A stretch of DNA of 64,000 bases. It comes from JBELMB01 sp042088665 (GTDB lineage: Bacteria > Pseudomonadota > Alphaproteobacteria > Rhodobacterales > Rhodobacteraceae). The translations under genes were made by a program, and so were the position numbers. The notes beneath the pieces were generated by a model, which was not told the DNA's origin, did not search any database, and saw only the letters and a program-made list of their open reading frames with translations. The number at the start of each line of letters is the position of its first letter. The first letter of the stretch is position 1. Of this stretch, positions 26,648 to 34,775 are shown one piece after another. The stretch is taken from positions 1 to 64,000 of the forward strand of contig JBELMB010000004.1 of assembly GCA_042088665.1 (NCBI GenBank), written 5' to 3'.

Positions 26648-26740
26648 GAGTATTTGAAAAACAGAGAAGCCCAGAGCGCTTGTGTTTCTCTGTTTCGAAA
26701 ATACTCCGGGGGAGCGCGTCAGCGCGGGGGCAGAGCCCCC
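26648..26740. repeat. Long palindrome plus GC hairpin between binding protein and permease genes
   Basis: Two 21-base arms, 26648-26668 and 26686-26706, are near-perfect inverted copies beginning GAGTATTT, with a 17-base loop. Immediately after comes CCGGGGG and a second hairpin, GGGGGCAGAGCCCCC (26726-26740). From memory, elements of this build recur between genes in roseobacters. Here it may act as a partial terminator or RNA-stabilising structure. Confidence 0.8.
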
Positions 26741-26786
26741 TCTTGCGGGGCAACTGGACCAGCCGATACGTCAAACAGGGGCATGC

Positions 26787-27542
26787 ATGCTTGACGCCTT
26801 CACGGAGTTCTTCCGCCAACTGGCCGCAGATCATCCGACGTGGAACTTCATCTTCTTTTACCAAGAGCGACAATGGAACAAGGTGGTCGGCGGTCTCTGG
26901 CTGACGATCCAGCTGTCGATTGCCTGCGTGATCTTTTCCGTGATCATCGGCATTCTTGGCGCCGCCATGCAAGGCGCGCGGTCGCGGCTCGCGCGCGGGG
27001 TGGTGAATGGCTACATCCAGTTCTTTCGCAACACGCCGCCCTTTGTGCAGCTCTTGTTCTTTTACTTTGCACTCGGACGGTTCACGCCCACCTACAGCCC
27101 TGACGGCTGGTTGGAAGTGCCGATCATTTCTGCGACAGGTTGGGCGATCATCTCGCTGAGCTTCTTTGCAGGCGCTTTCAACGTCGAGATCTTTCGTGCC
27201 GGTATCGAAGCCGTGCCCAAGAGCACGCAGGAGGCGGCGCAATCGCTCGGGTTCACGCGGCTTCAAACCTATCGTTTGATCGTCCTGCCGCTGGCGATGC
27301 GGGTCTCGCTGCCCGCGCTGAACAACAACCTTGTGAACCTCGTCAAGACCACCACGCAGGCCTTTGTCATTGCGGTGCCGGAATTGCTGTACCAGTCGAT
27401 CACCATCTGGAACGATTTTCCCTCTGCGCAGAACCCCATGATGTTGGTGCTGTTTGTCAGTTATCTCTGCCTCGTCGGGGTCCTGGTCATGGGTATGACC
27501 CGTTGGGAGCGCAAGATGCGCATCCCGGGCTACGGAGGCTGA
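26787..27542 (+). CDS. Amino-acid ABC transporter permease 1 (HisQ/GlnP type)
   Basis: A 251-residue inner-membrane permease. It has an N-terminal amphipathic segment, then several membrane helices, and the EAA loop GIEAVPKSTQEAAQSLGFTR (which contacts the ATPase). The FFRNTPPFVQLLFFYF block is typical of polar amino-acid permeases. A longer upstream frame exists, but the ATG at 26787 after CAGGGGC fits family length and avoids the palindrome. It is followed by permease 2 after one base. Confidence 0.93.
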   Translation: MLDAFTEFFRQLAADHPTWNFIFFYQERQWNKVVGGLWLTIQLSIACVIFSVIIGILGAAMQGARSRLARGVVNGYIQFFRNTPPFVQLLFFYFALGRFTPTYSPDGWLEVPIISATGWAIISLSFFAGAFNVEIFRAGIEAVPKSTQEAAQSLGFTRLQTYRLIVLPLAMRVSLPALNNNLVNLVKTTTQAFVIAVPELLYQSITIWNDFPSAQNPMMLVLFVSYLCLVGVLVMGMTRWERKMRIPGYGG

Positions 27543-27543
27543 C

Positions 27544-28440
27544 ATGAGATCCTTTCCCGGCATCAACGCCCCCGCCCGCACTGACCTTCCCGTCATGCAT
27601 TCGCACGCCGCGCTGTACCGCGCGCCTTCCCGCATCGGCTTTTCCGAATGGCTGGCGGCGATCCCCCTTTGGGTTTTCTGCCTTGCCTCGGTCAGCCTCG
27701 TGCTTTGGCCTCTGATGGCCGGGGCGCAGGCCATCGGCACCGACGACCTGCCTCAGGGGCCGCTGGTCTCGCTGTGGCGCTGGGTGCCCTTCATCCTGTT
27801 TCAGGGCTTTGTCTTCACCCTGATCATCAGCTTTCTGACCATGGTCGTGGGCACCTTTCTCGGGGTCTTTCTCGGGTTGGGACAGCTGTCCCCGATCAAG
27901 CCGCTGTCCTGGGTGTCGATGGTGATCACCCAGATCTTTCGCAACTCGCCCTGGTTGGTGCTCTTGTTCATCGTGATGCTGTCCTTCCCGTTCGAGTTCG
28001 AAGTGGCGGGCATGATCATCCCGGTGCCCGATTGGGCCAAGGCGGTCATTGGCCTCGCCCTTCCGGTCATGGCCAACATCTCGGAAATCGTGAGGGGCGC
28101 GGTGAACTCCGTCCCCACCGGCCAGTGGGAGGCCGCCGAAAGCCTCGCCTTCAGCCGCCGTCAGACGCTTTTCCAGATCATCCTCCCGCAGTGTATCAAG
28201 CGGATGATCCCCCCCTGGATGAACTGGTACGCGATCCTCACCATGGCCACACCGATCGTGTCGATCCTCGGCGTCGAAGAGGTTCTGAACCTCACCCGTC
28301 AAGCCATCGAGGCAGAAAACAACCGTCCCGAACTGCTTGTGCCGTTCTACGGCTTTGTCCTGCTGATCTTCTTTCTCTACTGCTATCCGATCGCGCTTCT
28401 GACCGTACGGTTGGAAAAACGCTTTGTGCTGAAACTGTGA
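27544..28440 (+). CDS. Amino-acid ABC transporter permease 2 (HisM/GltK type)
   Basis: A 298-residue inner-membrane permease that pairs with the preceding one. It has a roughly 40-residue cytoplasmic N-terminus, multiple membrane helices, IFRNSPWLVLLFIVML, and the EAA loop GAVNSVPTGQWEAAESLAFS. It starts one base after the previous stop and ends 10 bases before the ATPase gene, so the three are one operon. Confidence 0.93.
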   Translation: MRSFPGINAPARTDLPVMHSHAALYRAPSRIGFSEWLAAIPLWVFCLASVSLVLWPLMAGAQAIGTDDLPQGPLVSLWRWVPFILFQGFVFTLIISFLTMVVGTFLGVFLGLGQLSPIKPLSWVSMVITQIFRNSPWLVLLFIVMLSFPFEFEVAGMIIPVPDWAKAVIGLALPVMANISEIVRGAVNSVPTGQWEAAESLAFSRRQTLFQIILPQCIKRMIPPWMNWYAILTMATPIVSILGVEEVLNLTRQAIEAENNRPELLVPFYGFVLLIFFLYCYPIALLTVRLEKRFVLKL

Positions 28441-28450
28441 AGGTGCCCGA

Positions 28451-29197
28451 ATGACCTGGACCCCCGACATGCCCATCGTCTCCATCAAGGAGGTGCACAA
28501 GAGTTTTGGCGATCTCGAAGTGCTGAAGGGCGTTTCGCTTGATGTGATGAAGGGCGAGGTGATCTGCATCATCGGTCCGTCCGGCTCCGGCAAATCGACC
28601 TTGATCCGCTGCATCAATGCGCTGAACGACATCCAGTCCGGATCCATCAAGGTGGAGGGCCAAGAGGTGCACACCCCCGACCTTGACGCATTGGAACTGC
28701 GCAAGAAGGTCGGCATGGTGTTCCAGCAGTACAACCTGTTTCCGCACAAGACCGCGTTGGAAAACATCATGATGGCGCCGGTGAAGGTGCTCAAGGAACC
28801 CCCCGAAGAAGTGGCCGCCCGCGCCCGCATGCTGCTCAAGAAGGTGCGGCTGGAGGGCAAGGAAGACGCCTTTCCCGGAGAGCTTTCCGGCGGCCAGCAA
28901 CAGCGCGTGGCCATCGCCCGCAGTCTGGCAATGCAGCCCGACGTGATGCTGTTCGACGAGGTCACCGCCGCGCTGGACCCGGAGACGGTGAAAGAGGTGT
29001 TGGTCACGATCAAGGACCTCGCCGCCGATGGAATGACCTGCATTCTTGTCACGCACGAAATGGGCTTTGCCCGGGAACTGGCGGATTGCATCTATTTCAC
29101 CGACCGTGGTGTGATCGTCGAAAGCGGCCCGCCCGCGACCTTTTTTGACGAGGCAAAGGACCCGCGGACCAGGGAATTCCTCAGTCAGATCCTGTGA
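28451..29197 (+). CDS. Amino-acid ABC transporter ATPase (GlnQ type)
   Basis: A 248-residue cytoplasmic ATPase energising the transporter. It has Walker A GPSGSGKST (42-50), the Q-loop VFQQYNLFPH, signature LSGGQQQRVAIARSLA, Walker B VMLFDEVTAALDP and the switch His in LVTHEMGFA. It ends inside the 3' end of the opposite-strand DUF6356-like gene (17-base overlap). Confidence 0.96.
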   Translation: MTWTPDMPIVSIKEVHKSFGDLEVLKGVSLDVMKGEVICIIGPSGSGKSTLIRCINALNDIQSGSIKVEGQEVHTPDLDALELRKKVGMVFQQYNLFPHKTALENIMMAPVKVLKEPPEEVAARARMLLKKVRLEGKEDAFPGELSGGQQQRVAIARSLAMQPDVMLFDEVTAALDPETVKEVLVTIKDLAADGMTCILVTHEMGFARELADCIYFTDRGVIVESGPPATFFDEAKDPRTREFLSQIL

Positions 29198-29399
29198 CAC
29201 CCCGCGCATGGGTCTTGTCATGGAGGTCCGCGATCAGTCGGCTTGCCGTGCGCGCGCACAGCGCGGGGATTACCGCGTGCAGGGCAGCAGCCCCGGCAGC
29301 CAAGGCCAGTCGTGCCGAGATTCCCGCAGCAAAGCGCGCGTGTTGCAGATAGTTTTCGTCGACAGACCGCGGATGGGCGAGAAAAATACGTGTCATCAT
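29181..29399 (-). CDS. Small DUF6356-like protein
   Basis: A 72-residue protein, MMTRIFLAHPRSVDENYLQH at its start, matching the pattern I know for DUF6356 (RIF-x-HP-x-SV-x-E-x-Y-x-H). The middle is a single hydrophobic helix (ISARLALAAGAAALHAVIPAL). AAGGAG lies at ideal spacing before the ATG at 29399, which supports the start; a second ATG follows directly. It converges on and overlaps the ATPase gene and is divergent from the Lrp-type regulator. Function unknown; likely membrane-associated. Confidence 0.78.
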   Translation of the reverse strand: MMTRIFLAHPRSVDENYLQHARFAAGISARLALAAGAAALHAVIPALCARTASRLIADLHDKTHARGVTGSD

Positions 29400-29483
29400 C
29401 AGGGGGCTCCTTTTGCCGTTGCGCCCAACCTGCACAAGATCTCGCGAGAGCTGATCCCAATTTTCATGCCAGATGCGTTGATC

Positions 29484-29500
29484 TTGGGATAATCTCCCAA
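29484..29500. promoter_or_regulatory. Palindrome upstream of the Lrp-type gene
   Basis: A perfect inverted repeat TTGGGA-N5-TCCCAA lies 14 bases before the ATG of the regulator, in the gap shared with the divergent DUF6356-like gene. A possible half-site, ATCCCAAT, lies near 29455. Lrp/AsnC proteins commonly control their own gene, so this is a candidate operator. Confidence 0.6.
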
Positions 29501-29513
29501 TACTTTGCCGGGT

Positions 29514-29972
29514 ATGGAGACACTCGACAGTTTCGACCGCAAGATCCTGACCCTGTTGCAGGCCGACGCCGCCCTGTCGCTGGACGATCTTGGGGCGCAG
29601 GTCGGCCTGTCCCGCAACGCATGCTGGCGCCGGGTCCGCCTGCTGGAAGAGCGCGGCGTGCTGAAGGGCCGCGTGGCTCTGGTCGATCCGGACAAGGTCG
29701 GGTTGGGTCTTCAGGTCTTTGTCCAGTTGCGCGCGCCCCGGCACAGCGCCGACTGGCTGCGCGCCTTCCGACAGGCGGTGTCGGCCATGCCCGAAATCCT
29801 TGGCGTCTACCGGATGAGCGGGGATCTGGACTATCTGATCCGCGCCCGGGTGGACACGATTGCAGGCTACGATGCCTTGTATCAGAGGCTGATTTCCAAG
29901 GTCGAGCTGCGCGATGTCTCCGCCAGTTTCGTGATGGAAGAGCTCAAGGACAGCACCGCCTTGCCCCTGTGA
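29514..29972 (+). CDS. Lrp/AsnC-family transcriptional regulator
   Basis: A 152-residue DNA-binding regulator. The N-terminal winged helix-turn-helix is clear (DSFDRKILTLLQADAALSLDDLGAQVGLSRNACWRRVRLLEERGV, in parts), followed by the RAM ligand-binding domain (VFVQLRAPRHSADWLRAF, MSGDLDYLIRARV). The ATG at 29514 is chosen over a TTG three codons upstream. Its position after an amino-acid transporter suggests it senses an amino acid, but a direct regulatory link is inference. Confidence 0.92.
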   Translation: METLDSFDRKILTLLQADAALSLDDLGAQVGLSRNACWRRVRLLEERGVLKGRVALVDPDKVGLGLQVFVQLRAPRHSADWLRAFRQAVSAMPEILGVYRMSGDLDYLIRARVDTIAGYDALYQRLISKVELRDVSASFVMEELKDSTALPL

Positions 29973-30329
29973 CAGGCAGAGCGGCGGGCGAACGGGGGAC
30001 CGTTGTGAGGGATCCCGTCTTTTGCACATGGGTGCCCGGCGGGGGGGGGCTGCCCGGGGGGGACATCTGGCCCGTCTGAGGTGACATTGCGCCGTGGTGC
30101 CCACGGCCCGTGAGGCCGGATCGCATCCGGTGTTCCGGTGGTGGCCAGATCACTTCACGGCTTTCAGGGCGCTCTGTAGGATCTTCAGGAAACCTTCACC
30201 GAATCGCCCAACAATAAAGGGCGGTAGGGAGAGGGATACTCCGGTTTTGCCCTCTGATCGCAGGCACGCTTGGGCCTTGGACCGGGCGCGCGATGACCCA
30301 AGCCTGCAATCACTGGCCTCTGCCCGCCG
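29973..30329. other. 357-base intergenic region
   Basis: This lies between the Lrp-type gene and the convergent M15 peptidase gene. It holds G-rich runs near 30038-30062 but no frame with motifs and no clear terminator. I see nothing else in it. Confidence 0.5.
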
Positions 30330-30983
30330 TCAATTCCCGCTTTGCGAAAAGTGCTGGTAGTCCTTCAACGACGACCAGTCGCCGCCCCACCCCCAGCCGC
30401 GCGCCTTGAACGCCCGCACGACCACATCCCCCGAACGGATCACGCCCGGCACATCCGCACCACGCTCGCCGCTGTCGTCATAATCCTGCCCCGCGACCGG
30501 AGACGTCTTGCGCGCCGTCACGAAAGGGTTGTGAACCGGGTTGATGTCCACTGCGAGGCCAAAGGCGTGTTGCGACATGCGGTTGCTGCCTCCCACGCGG
30601 CGACAGTTGAAGGCAGAGGTGTTGTTGGCGGCCATGGACATGCCATCGTCACCGGCAAATTCATGCACCAGCCGCATGCTCTGGATGGGAAAGCCGGCCG
30701 CGTGGATCTCTGCGAAAACATCCAACACGTCCTCGGCCACATCGCTGGCGACGATCAGCGCACCAAGGCGCGTGTCACCATAGAAATCGACAAAGGGAAC
30801 CGTCAGCAAGCTGAGCGCCTCGCGCGCCGGACAATCGAGATGGCTGTGCCAACTCACGCCCTGCATCTTCGCCCAGATGTCGTCCGGGATGGGGGCCTGC
30901 GTGCCACGCTCCGGTGTCTGCGCCAGCGTGGCAGAGCCTGCCAGAGCCATCACCGCGCCCACGTTTCTGATCTGCTGCCACAT
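30330..30983 (-). CDS. Secreted M15-type peptidase (D-Ala-D-Ala carboxypeptidase/endopeptidase-like)
   Basis: A 217-residue exported peptidase. The N-terminus (NVGAVMALAGSATLAQ) is a short signal peptide. The M15 zinc site is present: SQHAFGLAVDI supplies H139 and D146, and DYQHFS supplies H211, in the context WGWGGDW typical of M15C enzymes that cut peptidoglycan cross-links or D-Ala ends. The ATG at 30983 follows AAGGAC; upstream in-frame codons would add a non-signal extension. It sits 110 bases after a COG3904-type gene on the same strand. Confidence 0.85.
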   Translation of the reverse strand: MWQQIRNVGAVMALAGSATLAQTPERGTQAPIPDDIWAKMQGVSWHSHLDCPAREALSLLTVPFVDFYGDTRLGALIVASDVAEDVLDVFAEIHAAGFPIQSMRLVHEFAGDDGMSMAANNTSAFNCRRVGGSNRMSQHAFGLAVDINPVHNPFVTARKTSPVAGQDYDDSGERGADVPGVIRSGDVVVRAFKARGWGWGGDWSSLKDYQHFSQSGN

Positions 30984-31093
30984 CCCGTGCGTCCTTTTGT
31001 CGGCATCATCTGTCGCCAGTAAAGGCTGACGCAGAGGCGCGCTCAAGTCACGGATCCCTGACCCGCATCCGGCGGGAGATTGCCGAAAGATCC

Positions 31094-32518
31094 TCAGTCC
31101 AGCAGGAACTTGCGGCTGACAAAGCCCGCGCGATTTTCCGAATCGCGCACTTCGTACCACAGGATATTTGCAGCGATGCACCGCTTTACCCGCGCGTCTT
31201 CCTCCGTGTCCGCCGGGTCGAGCGCCACGGCGTCACAGGCCTCAAGGCAGCGCTCCGCGACGCTTTCGTCGCCGGGGGTGCGCAGGCTCTGGGTGCCGAT
31301 GACCCGCAACCGCTCCCCAAGGGGGACCTGTCGCAGCACCGGAGCAGAGAATCCGGCCTCCTCTCGCAGGTTCACATATTCCGAGACGTTGACCACGGTC
31401 ACCTCCGGTCGCAGCACCCAGCAGCGGTCCAGCGCGGTCTCGGTCAATGCGGCGCGCGCCCGGTCCCCCAGCGCCGCCACATAGGTCGCTTGTGCGTCGG
31501 GCTCGGGCAGGGGCAAGTCCTCAAGGCGGTGGTCGGCAGGATAGAGCATATAGGCTTGCAGGGGCGCAGCCTCAGGCGTGGCAAAGGGCCGGAGTGGCTG
31601 CCGGATCTCTCCCAGCGGGGCTGTGCCGGTCCCGTCGCGCAGGTCCAGCGCACAGGGCGCGCCGGTGCTGCCGTCGTCGCGCAGGGCCACCGTGCCCTCA
31701 CCCAGCCCGACAAAGCGGAACGCAGTGGGGGTCTGCGCATCTGGCAGGTCTTCGGGGTGCAGATCCTCGCGGGCCGCGCGGGCGTTCAGGCACGCAAGGC
31801 GAAAGGCGCCGTCGTCATCCGTTTCGGGCAGGTCCACGGGGGCCACTGCAATGCCCCAGCGCGCCGCTTGCCCAACGGTGGCGACCGCGGTCATCCCGCC
31901 GGGCGGTGTCCCCAACAGCGCGTGCAACAGCGAATCAGGAAACAACAGATCCCGGCGCGTGCGCAGCACAACCACTTCGGCAAGGGCAGACAGCGCGCGG
32001 CGATAGGCCCGGGCGAGGGCCTGCGGATCGTCACCCGCCGATCCGTCCGGCACATCCAATGGCGGCGCATGAAATCCCAAAAGCCCGCGCGGATGCAGCA
32101 CGCGGTCGGGCCGCGTGCCCCCGTCGTCGCGGGCGACTCCCGCCATGAAGATCACGGCGCAGGGGCCGGTGCACCGCGCCCCACGCGCAACTGCCGCGCC
32201 CCATCCGCGACCGGCCAGCGCCTCGGCCAACCGCGTCGCTTCGAGCATGTCACCCATGGCGCTGTCGAGGCAAAGCCGCCTTGGCGCCTGCGTCCCGGAT
32301 GCCTGCCTGTCGATGAAATCCAGCGCCACGGCCAGCGCCTCTGCATCGCCCTCGGTGATCTCTCCGCGCAGATGCAGCGCACAGCCCATCTCGGCCTCGC
32401 CTTCATCGGCATCCCCAAGATCCGCGGCCTGTACCGCGCCGCACAGCGCCAGAGCCACAACCGCCACGGTTCGGGCAGCAATGGGCCAAATCAAGAGACG
32501 TCGAAGCAGTGCCATCAT
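31094..32518 (-). CDS. COG3904-type secreted protein with C-terminal SH3b domain
   Basis: A 474-residue exported protein. An N-terminal signal (LIWPIAARTVAVVALALCGAVQA) is followed by a ClpP-fold-like domain of the COG3904 type: CLDSAMGDMLEATRLAEALAGRG, then CTGPCAVIFMAG and LGFHAPP, the pattern in which a small residue-Gly pair and Cys-x-x-x-Cys precede a conserved His. No classical Ser protease motif is obvious. The C-terminus (VNVSEYVNLREEAGFSAPVL to NRAGFVSRKFLLD) resembles a bacterial SH3 domain, which often binds cell wall. Two ATGs in a row (32518, 32515) are possible starts. Confidence 0.7.
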   Translation of the reverse strand: MMALLRRLLIWPIAARTVAVVALALCGAVQAADLGDADEGEAEMGCALHLRGEITEGDAEALAVALDFIDRQASGTQAPRRLCLDSAMGDMLEATRLAEALAGRGWGAAVARGARCTGPCAVIFMAGVARDDGGTRPDRVLHPRGLLGFHAPPLDVPDGSAGDDPQALARAYRRALSALAEVVVLRTRRDLLFPDSLLHALLGTPPGGMTAVATVGQAARWGIAVAPVDLPETDDDGAFRLACLNARAAREDLHPEDLPDAQTPTAFRFVGLGEGTVALRDDGSTGAPCALDLRDGTGTAPLGEIRQPLRPFATPEAAPLQAYMLYPADHRLEDLPLPEPDAQATYVAALGDRARAALTETALDRCWVLRPEVTVVNVSEYVNLREEAGFSAPVLRQVPLGERLRVIGTQSLRTPGDESVAERCLEACDAVALDPADTEEDARVKRCIAANILWYEVRDSENRAGFVSRKFLLD

Positions 32519-32847
32519 GCCCGTAAGACAGGCGAAATCGGACCCGGTTGCAACGCCTAATCGACGGGGGCCGTGCCGGTTCCCCCGCGGCAGAAGGGGC
32601 CCGACACCGGTGCTTGCCATCCGTGAGGCCACGATGTGAAACGCGGCGATGCCATAGCGCCACCGCCGTTTCACAACGATCCGGAAACCGTCAACCCAGC
32701 GGCGAAAGGGGGCCGGGTCAGAGCACAAGACCTGCCCGGGTCCATCTGCCCAACTGTCTGAAAGAAAGACGATAGTGCCGTGTGAATCACCCGGCCATCG
32801 ACACGCACATGCCAGATGCGCCGCTGCAAAGCCCTGTCAGGGAAAAC
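32519..32847. other. 329-base intergenic region
   Basis: This lies between the COG3904-type gene and the second candidate immunity gene. It contains no supported gene and no clear hairpin-plus-T-run. It probably carries the promoter of the COG3904-type gene. Confidence 0.4.
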
Positions 32848-33162
32848 TCAGGTGGACCACTGATCGATGCGGTCGATCTGCAGGATCGAGCCGGAGTAGA
32901 AATCATGCGGACCCTTGTTTTCGGCCGAAAACACTCCCTCGATCAGCATGGTCTTGCCATGGAACTCTGCCAGGTTCATCTCGGGCGGCAGGTCAAGGTG
33001 GATGCCGTTCTTGGTCACCGACTGGTTGTAGAACTCCGCCGCAGCCCACATCACCGCGCTCTCCGCGCCAAAGGTGCACAGGCCGATCACACGGATTTTC
33101 TGTTCCTCATAGATCTCCGGCGCGTGGATCAGCGCCAGCAGGGATACGAATTCCATCTCCAT
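32848..33162 (-). CDS. Small conserved protein, candidate immunity 2
   Basis: A 104-residue cytoplasmic protein with the pattern HAPEIYEEQKIRVIGLCTF, KNGIHLDL, MLIEGVFSAENKG and YSGSILQIDRI. The alternation suggests a small beta-barrel (OB-like) fold. It is a paralogue of the preceding gene (33194-33508). AGGAGG precedes the ATG. No named family is certain. Small proteins of this build next to a DUF4329 gene and vgrG are good candidates for effector immunity. That is inference from context. Confidence 0.7.
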   Translation of the reverse strand: MEMEFVSLLALIHAPEIYEEQKIRVIGLCTFGAESAVMWAAAEFYNQSVTKNGIHLDLPPEMNLAEFHGKTMLIEGVFSAENKGPHDFYSGSILQIDRIDQWST

Positions 33163-33193
33163 CGTTCATTCCTCCTGTGTGGCGCGGGGCCAG

Positions 33194-33508
33194 TCAGCCT
33201 TTCCAGGGTTCGATGCGGGCAATCTGCTGGATTGAACCCGAGAACATGCCCATGTGGCCATTGCTTTGCGCAGAAAAGATCCCCTCGATCAGCATCACCT
33301 GTCCATCGTGCTGCACCAGATCGCGCATGCCGATGCTCAGCCAGACGGCATTCTTCGAGATATACTGCGTGCGGTATTCCTGAGCGGCCCACACGGCGTT
33401 GCCTTCAAATTCGAACGAACACAGGCCCACGACACGCACCGCTTGCCCGTCGTACATTTCGGGTGTGCCAATCAGGGCATGCACCGCCACGGGTTCGAAA
33501 CTGCTCAT
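33194..33508 (-). CDS. Small conserved protein, candidate immunity 1
   Basis: A 104-residue paralogue of the protein at 32848-33162, with IGTPEMYDGQAVRVVGLCSF, KNAVWLSIG, MLIEGIFSAQSNGHMG and FSGSIQQIARIEPW. The ATG at 33508 after AGGA is preferred to a GTG one codon earlier. It lies 23 bases after the DUF4329 candidate toxin gene, in the position usual for an immunity gene. No signal peptide or membrane helix. Confidence 0.7.
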   Translation of the reverse strand: MSSFEPVAVHALIGTPEMYDGQAVRVVGLCSFEFEGNAVWAAQEYRTQYISKNAVWLSIGMRDLVQHDGQVMLIEGIFSAQSNGHMGMFSGSIQQIARIEPWKG

Positions 33509-33531
33509 CACGTCTTTCCTCTGGTTTGGGT

Positions 33532-34008
33532 TTATCGGGTCGGTGCTGTCTGTGGCAGGGTGTCTTCACTGCTGTCAGAGGGGTTGTAGCGTTTGATCAC
33601 ACCCGTTGGTGTAGACACGTAGACGGGCGCATTGTTCGAATCGCCAAATCTGCGGTCCGCATTCGAAAAGTTCTCACTGTCGTATCGCGGGTCGGGGCCA
33701 CCGTGTGTGTGCCAGACCGCGACGTCACTGGCACCTTTGGGACCCGGATCGGCGCTGTCTATATCACCGGCCACTGGCGCGCGCGGCGTGAAGGTGCCGT
33801 CGCCATTGTCCTGAACCCAACCTGCGGTCTCGCTGTTGGAGGCCACGGAGCCGGGGTTTTCATGTTGCATGGCCGCGACGGCCGCATCCTCGGCCGAGCC
33901 ATAAGACTTTTCGTATGGGGTCGCCGCGTTGCAACCGCTCACACAGCCACCGGCTTCTGATCCACCATTGTTGGCGGCTGGCGGGGTCGATTCCTTTTCG
34001 CCGCTCAT
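33532..34008 (-). CDS. DUF4329-type protein, candidate T6SS effector
   Basis: A 158-residue protein whose C-terminal half matches the DUF4329 pattern found at the ends of Rhs and other polymorphic toxins: SNSETAGWV, PVAGDIDSADPGP, VAVWHTHGGPDPRYDSENFS, then D118 and STPTGVIKRYNP. The HTH (H100, H102) followed by S-x-x-D recalls a JAMM-like metal site. The N-terminal 35 residues are Gly/Ser/Cys-rich without a signal peptide. Its ATG overlaps the stop of the adaptor-like gene (ATGA), and two small paralogous genes follow. A secreted toxin with immunity partners is the favoured reading. Confidence 0.75.
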   Translation of the reverse strand: MSGEKESTPPAANNGGSEAGGCVSGCNAATPYEKSYGSAEDAAVAAMQHENPGSVASNSETAGWVQDNGDGTFTPRAPVAGDIDSADPGPKGASDVAVWHTHGGPDPRYDSENFSNADRRFGDSNNAPVYVSTPTGVIKRYNPSDSSEDTLPQTAPTR

Positions 34009-34775
34009 AGCGGTTGTCCCTCTGCATGGCGCGTCAGGACGGCTTCGAGCCAGATCCGCGACTTGCGTTCGACCTGCGCGATTCGGGCATCTGCATTGGC
34101 CGGACCGGGCTGGTAGAGGGTCTTGGCGATCCACGGATACAGCGGATCAGAGATGCAGCCATGGCCAAAGGCCAGCATCAGCGACATCATCACCCAGTCC
34201 GACCAGCGCGCCTGCGCGCCCAACCGTCCGGTCACGCCACGCGCGCGCAGCGTCAACCGGCCAAAGCTCAGCCGGCCCATATGTGCCAGCTTCTCCGGAA
34301 AGATCTGCTGAAAGGTCGCATGCATGGCGTCGAACTCGGTCGGATGCGCGCCCACTTCTGGCGGTGCCTTGAAATCCACAAGGGCCTGCAACGCCTTCAT
34401 GACGTTCTCGCCTTCGGGTCCGGCGACGGTCTTGGTGTACTCCAGCGACAGCTTGTGCAGGTCTTCGGCACGGGCCATTTCCTTGCCGCCGCTGCGCAGC
34501 GGCGGCGCGTAGAGTCGGTATTGCGGGTCGGTGTCGAAATAGCTGCCGCGCAACAGCGACAGTTCAATGAACAACCGGATGGGACCGCGCAGGGTGAAAC
34601 CATAAAACCTTGCACGTTCAATGCTGTTTTGCACAAAGGCATTCACGCCTTCGTTGCCCAATGTCTTGCACAGGGCCGGGGAAAATTCCCAGCAGTGGTG
34701 TCGCATCTCGGCTTCGAAATGGGCCGCGACAACCTGGTCGAATTCTGCAATTTGTTCGCGTTTGATTGTGATCAT
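34005..34775 (-). CDS. T6SS-effector-associated adaptor-like protein
   Basis: A 256-residue cytoplasmic protein. The start ITIKREQIAEFDQVVAAHFEAEMRHHCWEF, with later IERARFYGFTLRGPIRLFIELSLLRGSYFD (in parts), is a conserved helical module I have seen beside PAAR, VgrG and toxin genes and at the start of some effector-linked proteins. The function is not known; an adaptor or chaperone role fits the context. It is translationally coupled to the DUF4329 gene and divergent from vgrG. Confidence 0.65.
   Translation of the reverse strand: MITIKREQIAEFDQVVAAHFEAEMRHHCWEFSPALCKTLGNEGVNAFVQNSIERARFYGFTLRGPIRLFIELSLLRGSYFDTDPQYRLYAPPLRSGGKEMARAEDLHKLSLEYTKTVAGPEGENVMKALQALVDFKAPPEVGAHPTEFDAMHATFQQIFPEKLAHMGRLSFGRLTLRARGVTGRLGAQARWSDWVMMSLMLAFGHGCISDPLYPWIAKTLYQPGPANADARIAQVERKSRIWLEAVLTRHAEGQPL

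Noticed and set aside
26682..26786. Longer N-terminus for ABC permease 1
   Set aside because: The extra residues would be encoded by the palindrome and the GC hairpin; the ATG at 26787 has a better ribosome binding site and gives the normal length.
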